Assembly (NCBI GenBank): GCA_005777415.1
Contig: SXMI01000245.1
Location: 1-9,934, forward strand
Source: Actinomycetota bacterium
GTDB taxonomy: Bacteria; Actinomycetota; Acidimicrobiia; Acidimicrobiales; Microtrichaceae
Direction: 5' to 3'
DNA: 9,934 nucleotides
Below are positions 1 to 5,588 of this stretch, piece after piece; the first letter of the stretch is position 1, and each line of letters starts with the position of its first letter. Under the pieces are notes generated by a model. The model was given only the letters and a program-made list of their open reading frames with translations. It was not told where the DNA came from and searched no databases. The position numbers were made by a program, and so were the translations under genes.

Positions 1-120
1 CCAGTTGGAGGTGTGCGGCGCGGCGATCATCACGCATCGGTCCGGCACCGGTTCGGGACCGTCGACGACCTTCCAGCGCCAGAGGGCCAACCACGCACGA
101 GCCAGGATCTTGGTCACCAC
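1..120 (-). CDS. PlsC-type 1-acylglycerol-phosphate acyltransferase, N-terminal fragment (cut by window edge)
   Basis: An open frame enters the window from its left edge, and 40 codons are visible. The residues run ...CVMIAAPHTSNW at the edge. This matches the start of the H-x4-D acyl-acceptor motif of lysophospholipid acyltransferases (PlsC family), where HTSNWD is a common form; the Asp itself would be the next codon, outside the window. The family transfers an acyl chain to lysophosphatidate or a related acceptor at the inner membrane face. Tandem GTG codons at 120-118 and 117-115 are the only plausible starts, because an in-frame TAG lies at 129-127. No clear ribosome binding site precedes them. 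The gene starts 61 bases after the Rieske gene stops, on the same strand, so it could be read through from that operon or have its own promoter. The family call rests on one motif and its position near the N terminus. Confidence 0.7.
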   Translation of the reverse strand, partial: MVTKILARAWLALWRWKVVDGPEPVPDRCVMIAAPHTSNW

Positions 121-181
121 CGGACGCTACCGGCGGTAACCCCCGGCGTCAGATCGGGGCCGGTGCCGGGTCACCCGTCGG

Positions 182-1249
182 TCAGCGGCCGGCGTAGAAC
201 TGCTCGTACCAGCGCCGGAACTCGGTGACCGGTCCGTCGCCCTTCACCAGCAGGGGTCGGGACCGGAAGATCTTGTCCCGCCAGATCGGCACGTCGGCGA
301 GCAGGCCGTGGGCTCCCGTCACCCCATCGATGATCTCGTCGGCCACGGCCACGGTCGCATCAGGCAGATAGAAGTTCCAGAGGAGTCGGACGTGGCGCCG
401 GTCGATCGGAGTGGTGGCGGTGTGCACCGTCATGAACCCGGGCACACGCAGGAGTGCCAGTCCCGGCCCCCAGGTGTACCGGGTGAAGGTGAGCCCGTCG
501 TCGTCGAAGCGCTCGACCACGGTGGAGAACGGGCCGTCGGTCGTGAACTGGGAGGTGGACGCGTCGAGTGTGGCCCGGCCGTGGACGAAGCGGAAGTGTG
601 TGTAGTCGACGTTGTTCTCGGCCATGTCCTGCAGGGACGCCACCAGTTCCGAGCGGAACTCGATCGCTTCGCTCCACCCCGACGCGCCCCGTTCGTCGAC
701 GAGGGGCACCTCGTACTCCGGCGCCGCACCGCCGGCGTGGAACCAGAACAGGACCATGCCGTCCTGCTCGAGGACGGGGTAGCTCGGAACGCAGGCGCGC
801 TCCGGGATCCGACCCTCGGCGTACGGGATCTCGACGCACCGGCCCGTCGTGTCGAAGCGCCACCCGTGGTACGGACAGCGCAACGACCCGTCCTCGACGG
901 TGCCACCGCCGAGATGCGCCCCCAGGTGCGGGCAGTACGCATCGACCACCGACACCTCGCCGGCTGCCGTGCGGAAGACCACCAACTCGCGTTCGACCGC
1001 CACGATCGAGAGCACCTGACCGGGACCGACGTCCGCCGACGGCGCAATCGCATACCAGCCGTTCGGAACGGGCGGCGGCTCCGGCCGGCCGACGAGTTCG
1101 TAGGGCAACTCCTCGACAGGAACCGGCGGACCCGACCCGGGGCCGGCGGTCCGCCGGTCGGTCGGTGGCTCCTCGCCACTGCGCGGCACCACCGAGTCCC
1201 AGGCCGTCGGAGCGGTCCCGGCCTCGGTCGGGCGTTCGGTCTCGGTCAC
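182..1249 (-). CDS. Rieske [2Fe-2S] non-haem iron oxygenase, alpha subunit (KshA-like)
   Basis: The 355-residue protein is the terminal oxygenase of a Rieske monooxygenase/dioxygenase system. The Rieske cluster ligands are C106-x-H108 and C125-x2-H128 (CPHLGAH and CPYHGW). The mononuclear iron site is D215-x2-H218-x4-H223 in ENNVDYTHFRFVHG, and D319 in ADVPIW is the likely third ligand. This layout, the length and the C-terminal GDGPV..FRRWY segment resemble KshA-type (3-ketosteroid 9-alpha-hydroxylase) and related sterol-oxidising Rieske proteins. About 45 Pro/Gly-rich, probably disordered residues precede the fold. The GTG start at 1249 overlaps the thioesterase stop as GTGA, and AGGGGG lies 6 bases upstream. 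It is the last gene of the TetR-led operon. No ferredoxin or reductase partner is present nearby. The enzyme class is secure; the steroid substrate is only inferred from similarity. Confidence 0.93.
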   Translation of the reverse strand: MTETERPTEAGTAPTAWDSVVPRSGEEPPTDRRTAGPGSGPPVPVEELPYELVGRPEPPPVPNGWYAIAPSADVGPGQVLSIVAVERELVVFRTAAGEVSVVDAYCPHLGAHLGGGTVEDGSLRCPYHGWRFDTTGRCVEIPYAEGRIPERACVPSYPVLEQDGMVLFWFHAGGAAPEYEVPLVDERGASGWSEAIEFRSELVASLQDMAENNVDYTHFRFVHGRATLDASTSQFTTDGPFSTVVERFDDDGLTFTRYTWGPGLALLRVPGFMTVHTATTPIDRRHVRLLWNFYLPDATVAVADEIIDGVTGAHGLLADVPIWRDKIFRSRPLLVKGDGPVTEFRRWYEQFYAGR

Positions 1250-1740
1250 CCCGCACCCCCTGCGTCGTCGGTCGCCACCGGGCGGTCACCGCGCACCTGG
1301 CGATCCTGTCCCGGCAGCGGGTCTCGGAGCGGGACCAGCATCATCGAGAAGTCCGCGAGCGCAACCAGGTGCCCGTCGTCGTCGACGATGTCGCAGCCGA
1401 TGACGATGAGCTGGCGTCCCGACCGGCGGACCTCGGCCTTGGCGACGACCCCGTCGGTGCGCGGCCGACCGACGTAGCGGACGTGCATGTCGGCGGTGAC
1501 GAGCGACTCCCGCTCCGGGTCGAACCCGCTGAACTTGGCCGCCGCCAGGGCACACGCCAGGTCGACGAGGGTTGCGATGGCACCCCCGTGCAGGTTGCCG
1601 GTCAGTCCCAGGGCCTCCGGCCGGACGGGCATCCGCACCTCGGCCGTGGTGGACCCCGCCTCGGGCGACACGAACTCGAAGTCGAGGAAGTCGTGCAGTG
1701 GGATGCCGTGGTCAGCCGACACGGGGAGCTCCACGGTCAC
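1246..1740 (-). CDS. PaaI-type hotdog-fold acyl-CoA thioesterase
   Basis: The 164-residue protein has the hotdog thioesterase signature GNLHGGAIATLVDLA at residues 48-62. It contains N49, H51-G52-G53 and the acidic D60 that PaaI-family enzymes use to polarise water against the thioester. The family hydrolyses acyl-CoA or aryl-CoA esters in the cytoplasm, often releasing CoA from dead-end pathway intermediates. The last ~25 residues form a polar, Gly/Asp-rich tail beyond the usual fold. GTG at 1740 was chosen because it gives MTVELPVSADHG directly before the first strand, but no good ribosome binding site is visible; GTG at 1734 is an alternative. From 1740 the gene overlaps the end of the upstream decarboxylase-fold gene by 29 bases, and its stop overlaps the Rieske start by 4, so it is probably expressed by coupled translation. 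The acyl substrate is unknown. Confidence 0.88.
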   Translation of the reverse strand: MTVELPVSADHGIPLHDFLDFEFVSPEAGSTTAEVRMPVRPEALGLTGNLHGGAIATLVDLACALAAAKFSGFDPERESLVTADMHVRYVGRPRTDGVVAKAEVRRSGRQLIVIGCDIVDDDGHLVALADFSMMLVPLRDPLPGQDRQVRGDRPVATDDAGGAG

Positions 1741-2485
1741 CGGGCCAGCGGGAGCCACCGATCGTGTCGGCGAACGGCCAGAACGCATCGGGGTCGAGCG
1801 GACCGGCCGACTCGATGCTGCGTCCCGTGTGGCGGGTGGCCACCAGCTCCGCCGTCGCCTCGGCGACCGGCGGCAGCAGCTCCGTGTAGGGGTCCCAGGC
1901 GCTGTCGCGGAGCGTGAGCGTTCCGTCGAGCGGCACGACGAGCTCGGGAACGCCCGAGGTCCGGACGGCCACCACTCGGGGCGGGAGGTCGTAGGAGCCC
2001 TCCACCCCGCCGACCGCCCGTGACACCTTGATCCACCACTCCGTCTCCGTGCGCTCGGCACCCGATCCGGGCGCCGGCACTCCGAGGCGACCCCGGTAGG
2101 AGAGGAAGGTGGTGCCCTGATGGGTGCACGACGCGTGCACCTCGTCGCCGAGCCGGAAGTACCGGACCGAGCACGGGAACTTCGGCTGTCCGTTGGTCTC
2201 GCGGCTCACGAAGATGGCCGACTCCTGGTCGATCCCGATCCCGAGGCTGTACCAGCCGTCGACCCCGTCGTAGGTGGCCGGGATCTTCGTGCTGACCCCG
2301 AACTCCGGCTCGCCGTGCACCGGCACGCAGTACACGTTCACCGTGACCGTCGGATCACCCCAGCGGCTCAGGCCCGGGGGGAGCAGGGCGTCGATCGATT
2401 CCGGCTCGGTCGGATACCGGATGACGAGCTTGGGGAGCCCCTGCACGTCGCCGGGCGGGCGAGGGGCGAAGTCGGCGACGCTCAC
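1712..2485 (-). CDS. Acetoacetate decarboxylase-fold family protein
   Basis: The 257-residue protein resembles the acetoacetate decarboxylase (ADC) family along its length. Typical segments are an N-terminal LLPPGL, a central SLGIGIDQESAIFVSRE, and NGQPKF around K102, then a C-terminal half rich in beta strands. In classical ADC a Lys-Lys pair follows this Pro; the first Lys forms the Schiff base with the beta-keto acid. Here K102 is kept but the second position is Phe103, so the enzyme may be a diverged decarboxylase or may catalyse another Schiff-base reaction, as some family members do (for example aldolase-dehydratases). GTG at 2485 overlaps the TetR stop as GTGA, with GGAG 8 bases upstream. 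It is the second gene of the operon and probably acts on an intermediate of the same pathway. Fold assignment is good; the reaction is open. Confidence 0.8.
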   Translation of the reverse strand: MSVADFAPRPPGDVQGLPKLVIRYPTEPESIDALLPPGLSRWGDPTVTVNVYCVPVHGEPEFGVSTKIPATYDGVDGWYSLGIGIDQESAIFVSRETNGQPKFPCSVRYFRLGDEVHASCTHQGTTFLSYRGRLGVPAPGSGAERTETEWWIKVSRAVGGVEGSYDLPPRVVAVRTSGVPELVVPLDGTLTLRDSAWDPYTELLPPVAEATAELVATRHTGRSIESAGPLDPDAFWPFADTIGGSRWPGDRGAPRVG

Positions 2486-3174
2486 CGGCGGCGCTCCGGT
2501 TCGGCGTCGGCCACGAGGCCGTCCACGATCGATCGGAGTGTCCGCTCGGCGAGCCGGTCCAGATCGGCGGGTCGTGACACGGCCCTGATCGTGGCACGCG
2601 GGAGCCGCGGGTCGTCGACCCGGCCCCAGACGTCGCTCGGGCGGAGACCCTCGGGGCGCTCCTCGGGCGGCCGCCAGGCCGTGACCAGGAACCCGGCGAT
2701 GCAGCTGAGCACGGCCTGGAGTGCGTCGCGAGCGGCTGCGCCCCGCACCCCGGCCGCATCCAGCTCGGCCAGCACCGCCACCTCGAGCGGCAGCTCGAGC
2801 AGGGTGGTGGCGCCGACGGACGAGGCCAGCGCGGTCACGTTGCGATGGGACCTGGTGCTCCGCCAGATGTTGACCGCCGCCGAGTGGACCCGCTCCCGGG
2901 GGGTTCCGCCGATCACCTCGACCGCCGCCTGTCGCTCGGCGTGCAACTCCACGACCGCGACGATCAGTTGCTCGCGATTCCCCACGTGCCAGTAGACGGT
3001 CGTCGTGGTGACGCCCAGGTCCGCCGCGAGCCGACGCATCGAGAGCGCGTCGACTCCCTCGGTCTCCACGATCGACAACGCCGCCGCGACCACATCGTGT
3101 CGCTCGAGGCCGGCCCGACGAGCGGTCGGCGCAGGCCGGCGAGGTGATGCGGTGGACGGCACGCCGGACAGCAT
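2482..3174 (-). CDS. TetR-family transcriptional regulator
   Basis: The 230-residue protein has a TetR N-terminal DNA-binding domain at about residues 23-72. The helix-turn-helix runs SMRRLAADLGVTTTTVYWHV (45-64) and is followed by GNREQLI. The C-terminal part is a helical ligand-binding domain of the kind seen in regulators with a TetR_C-like fold. It is the first gene of the minus-strand operon and ends in a GTGA overlap with the decarboxylase-fold gene. ATG at 3174 is preferred: AAGAG lies about 7 bases upstream, and a basic, Pro-rich arm of ~22 residues then precedes the first helix. The frame stays open farther upstream, but that would run through the palindromes of the divergent intergenic region. 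Its likely role is autoregulation and control of both divergent arms by a pathway metabolite or acyl-CoA. The ligand cannot be told from sequence. Confidence 0.92.
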   Translation of the reverse strand: MLSGVPSTASPRRPAPTARRAGLERHDVVAAALSIVETEGVDALSMRRLAADLGVTTTTVYWHVGNREQLIVAVVELHAERQAAVEVIGGTPRERVHSAAVNIWRSTRSHRNVTALASSVGATTLLELPLEVAVLAELDAAGVRGAAARDALQAVLSCIAGFLVTAWRPPEERPEGLRPSDVWGRVDDPRLPRATIRAVSRPADLDRLAERTLRSIVDGLVADAEPERRR

Positions 3175-3208
3175 GCAACACTCTTGCACACTGTTCAAGA
3201 ACACCACC
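3172..3208. promoter_or_regulatory. Divergent operator/promoter region with nested dyads
   Basis: This AT-rich island separates the TetR operon from the amidohydrolase operon. At 3183-3199 lies a 17-bp palindrome, CTTGCACACTGTTCAAG, with 7 of 8 base pairs matching around a central C. A second dyad, TGTTC-AA-GAACA (3192-3203), overlaps its right half. A third, TGCAA-N5-TTGCA (3174-3188), overlaps its left half and touches the TetR start codon. TetR dimers typically bind 15-20 bp palindromes between divergent genes, so this is the likely operator for the adjacent regulator. No convincing -35/-10 pair could be fixed on either strand. Confidence 0.65.
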
Positions 3209-3236
3209 GGGCGAACCTCACCGGGGCCGCAGGTGG

Positions 3237-3248
3237 AGGAGGAGGAGC
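3237..3248 (+). promoter_or_regulatory. Strong purine-rich ribosome binding site for the amidohydrolase
   Basis: A GGAGGAGGAGG tract sits directly before ACCGTG and fixes the GTG start at 3252. The in-frame ATG codons farther upstream (3144 and 3147) would put the start inside the divergent TetR gene and across the operator, so they are rejected. Confidence 0.7.
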
Positions 3249-3251
3249 ACC

Positions 3252-4541
3252 GTGGGTCACCCACTCGACGGCGTCGACACCAGCGACCAGCCCTACGTCA
3301 TCGTCTCGTCCGACACTCACGCCGGACTCCAGGTCGAGGAGTACCGCGAGTACCTCGACCCAGCGTTCCTGCCCCAGTTCGACGAGTGGGTCATGGAACG
3401 CCACAACCACCGCCGGCTCGTGGAGGAGGTCAATGGCGAATACGTCGCCAAGTGGGAGGGCGAGAACGCCGAGGGCCTCCGCGGCGCCTACGACCCCGAG
3501 GTGCGCGACAAGGAGCTCGACGCCGACGGCATCGCCGGCGAGGTGATCTTCGCCGACGGCGACTCGGTGACCGGTCAGGAGTCGCCGCCGTTCGGGGCGG
3601 GCCTGGCGGCCGGGCAGATCAGCGACCCGGCGCTCGCCTTCGCCGGGGCCCGGGCGCACAACCGCTGGCTGGTCGACTTCTGTGCGACCAACCCGGCCCG
3701 ACGCGCCGGCGTGGCCCTCGTCCCGATCACCCACGACGTCGACCTGGCGGTGGCGGAGATCGAGTCCATCGCCGGGAAGCCCGGCATCAAGGGGATCATG
3801 ATCCCGACCATGTGGCACGGCCACCCGTCCTACGGCCACGAGTCATACGACCCGGTCTGGGCGGCCTGCGCCGAGGCCGGACTCGTGGTCCACACCCACT
3901 CGGGCGAGGGCGACTGGGACTCCTACAACGAGAACATCGCCCAGTTCGTGCTCGAGGTCCCGTTCTGGACCCACCGGGCGCTCTGGCAGCTGCTGTTGTC
4001 CGGGAAGTTCGACCGGTTCCCGGGGCTGCGGTACGCCGTGGTGGAGTGCGGTTCGTACTGGCTCGGTGACCTCCTCTGGAAGGCCGACACCACGTTCGGC
4101 GCCAACTTCAAGGTGAAGAAGCTCAACTCCCGGACGAAGGGGCTCATCCAGCGACTCCCCTCCGAGTACGTCGGGACCAACGTGTTCATCGGGGCGTCGA
4201 CGATGAGCCCCGAGGAGATCCGCCGTCGCCACGTGAACGGGGTCGACGCCCTCATGTGGGGCACCGACTACCCGCACCCCGAGGGGTCCTGGCCCCACAC
4301 CCGGGAACGGCTCGAGACCGACTTCCAGCAGGTGTCGGTCGAGGACACCCGCTTGCTGCTCGGCCTCAACGCCGTCCGGTGCTACGACCTCGATCTCCCC
4401 GCCCTGTCCGAGATCGCCGACCGGGTCGGCCCCCGCCCGAGCGACCTGCACCAGGACCTGTCGACCCGGACCGCACCCGATGCCATCCGCACCGCCCGGT
4501 GGTGGTTCGACGACTACGGCATCGAGTGGCCAAACCCGTGA
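3252..4541 (+). CDS. Amidohydrolase_2 (ACMSD-like) metal-dependent hydrolase
   Basis: The 429-residue protein is a TIM-barrel metal enzyme of the amidohydrolase_2 family. Recognisable metal-site elements are D21-T-H23 in VSSDTHAG at the first strand, H214-T-H216 in VVHTHSGEGDW, and D339 in WGTDYPHPEGSWP near the last strand. The family includes ACMSD-type decarboxylases and C-C or lactone hydrolases, so the reaction may be a non-oxidative decarboxylation or a hydrolysis. GTG at 3252 is set by the GGAGGAGG site just upstream. It is the first gene of the plus-strand arm, diverges from the TetR gene across the shared operator, and its TGA overlaps the dehydrogenase GTG by 4 bases. Similar long amidohydrolases often sit in actinobacterial catabolic clusters with Rieske oxygenases and dehydrogenases. 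The family is secure; the substrate is unknown. Confidence 0.9.
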   Translation: MGHPLDGVDTSDQPYVIVSSDTHAGLQVEEYREYLDPAFLPQFDEWVMERHNHRRLVEEVNGEYVAKWEGENAEGLRGAYDPEVRDKELDADGIAGEVIFADGDSVTGQESPPFGAGLAAGQISDPALAFAGARAHNRWLVDFCATNPARRAGVALVPITHDVDLAVAEIESIAGKPGIKGIMIPTMWHGHPSYGHESYDPVWAACAEAGLVVHTHSGEGDWDSYNENIAQFVLEVPFWTHRALWQLLLSGKFDRFPGLRYAVVECGSYWLGDLLWKADTTFGANFKVKKLNSRTKGLIQRLPSEYVGTNVFIGASTMSPEEIRRRHVNGVDALMWGTDYPHPEGSWPHTRERLETDFQQVSVEDTRLLLGLNAVRCYDLDLPALSEIADRVGPRPSDLHQDLSTRTAPDAIRTARWWFDDYGIEWPNP

Positions 4542-5449
4542 CGGAGGCGAGCGCACCGGCGGCCATCGACCCGGACGGCGCCACCGCCGTCGTGACCGGC
4601 GGGGCCAGCGGGATCGGTCGTGCCATCGTCGACGAGCTGCTGACGCGTGGTGCCCGTGTGGTCGTCGCCGACGTCGAGGACGCGGCGCTCGAACGGACGG
4701 TGGCGGAGTTCGAGGACGCCGCACCCGGGCGGGTGCTCGGAGTCCGCACCGACGTCACCGACGAGTCGAGCGTCCACGAGCTCGCCGAGCGGACCTGGGC
4801 GTGGGGCGGCGGGTGCTCGCTCGCCTACCTGAACGCCGGGGTCACCTCGGGGGGCGGCGGACTGCCCTGGCAGCAGGAGCCGAACGACTGGCGCTGGTGC
4901 TTCGGCGTCAACGTGATCGGGGTCGGCATCTGCGTCTCGGAGTTCGTCCCGAGGATGCTGGACGACGGGGCTCCGGGCCAGGTGGTCGTCACCTCGTCCA
5001 AGGACGGCGGGATCGCGCCCGTGGCCACGGCGTCGGTGTACGCCGCGTCGAAGGCGGCGGTCACCTGCTTCACCGAGGCGCTCCAGCTCAACCTGCGCAG
5101 CGCCGACGGCGACATCGGCGCGTCGGTGTTCTACCCGTCGGGCGGGCTGATGGACACCGGGCTCTACTCGGCGGCCCGCAACCGACCCGAGCACCTGCAG
5201 CGACAGGGTGCGGGCACCGGCCGGTCCGGGACCACCTTCGACGCCCTCGTCGAGCGGGTCACGCAGGCCACGGGCCGGGCGCCCAGGATCGCCGATCTGG
5301 GTGAACTGGCGAGCACCGCGGTGGACGGAGCCTGTCGACGGGACTTCGTGATCGCCACCGACCTGGATGCATCCGCGGCCCTGCTCCACGAGCGGGCCGA
5401 CGCGATCGGCCGCGGGGAGCTCCCGGCCCCGCACCCGCTCGGCCTCTGA
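4538..5449 (+). CDS. Short-chain dehydrogenase/reductase (SDR), probably NAD-dependent
   Basis: The 303-residue protein is a classical SDR with a Rossmann fold. TGGASGIG at 20-27 is the cofactor glycine motif, and D45 at the end of the second strand favours NAD(H) over NADP(H). LNAG at 98-101 and N125 are structural/catalytic elements. S154, Y168 and K172 (YAASK) form the active site. The serine-to-tyrosine spacing is 14, about one more than usual. After the core, residues ~200-303 form a longer than usual C-terminal substrate-binding region, with a loop rich in Arg and Gly around 212-225. The GTG start forms a GTGA overlap with the amidohydrolase stop and has little ribosome binding site of its own, so coupled translation is likely. 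It probably oxidises or reduces a hydroxyl/keto intermediate of the same pathway. Confidence 0.92.
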   Translation: MTEASAPAAIDPDGATAVVTGGASGIGRAIVDELLTRGARVVVADVEDAALERTVAEFEDAAPGRVLGVRTDVTDESSVHELAERTWAWGGGCSLAYLNAGVTSGGGGLPWQQEPNDWRWCFGVNVIGVGICVSEFVPRMLDDGAPGQVVVTSSKDGGIAPVATASVYAASKAAVTCFTEALQLNLRSADGDIGASVFYPSGGLMDTGLYSAARNRPEHLQRQGAGTGRSGTTFDALVERVTQATGRAPRIADLGELASTAVDGACRRDFVIATDLDASAALLHERADAIGRGELPAPHPLGL

Positions 5450-5528
5450 GTCCCGTTCCAGCGGCCCCGTCCACCCGGGCGGGAGAAGTTGCGACAGCCC
5501 CGTCAAGATCCGCGGCCCCGATTCCGAT

Positions 5529-5585
5529 GGGTCCTTCGAACCAGTCGGTCGCCACCGGTCGACCGGACCCCCGGACGAAGGACCC
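5529..5585 (+). promoter_or_regulatory. Inverted repeat sequestering the DUF1800 ribosome binding site
   Basis: A perfect 10-bp inverted repeat, GGGTCCTTCG (5529-5538) and CGAAGGACCC (5576-5585), brackets 37 bases. The right arm contains the AAGGA Shine-Dalgarno sequence (5578-5582), which sits 6 bases before ATG 5589. Inside the loop is a 12-bp palindrome, CCGGTCGACCGG (5555-5566), able to form a small nested stem. If transcribed, the leader would fold to hide the ribosome binding site, which suggests translational control. A DNA-level operator is the alternative. Neither is proven. Confidence 0.5.
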
Positions 5586-5588
5586 GCC

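Noticed and set aside
141..159. Possible terminator (CCCCG/CGGGG, 5-bp stem, 9-base loop) between the Rieske and PlsC-type genes
   Set aside because: The stem is short, no T-tract follows, and such stems are frequent by chance in GC-rich DNA. A TACCGGCGGTA palindrome at 128-138 was also noted without support.
13..228. Plus-strand 71-codon frame at the left edge
   Set aside because: It is antisense to the PlsC-type fragment, whose HTSNW motif is convincing, and it runs into the Rieske 3' end.
568..1917. Long plus-strand open frame of 449 codons opposite the Rieske and thioesterase genes
   Set aside because: It is Arg/Pro-rich, without any family motif, and lies antisense to well-supported genes; this is typical of GC-rich shadow frames.
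3192..3203. LexA/SOS box in the divergent region
   Set aside because: The sequence is GTTC-AA-GAAC, the opposite orientation to the actinobacterial GAAC-N4-GTTC SOS box.
3195..3839. Minus-strand open frame of 214 codons opposite the amidohydrolase
   Set aside because: No motif is seen, and it lies antisense to a clear metal-hydrolase gene.
5481..5504. ECF-sigma-like promoter (GGGAGA ... CGTC) upstream of the DUF1800 gene
   Set aside because: The spacing is short, about 14 bases, and the -35 lacks the AAC core, so it is not supportable.
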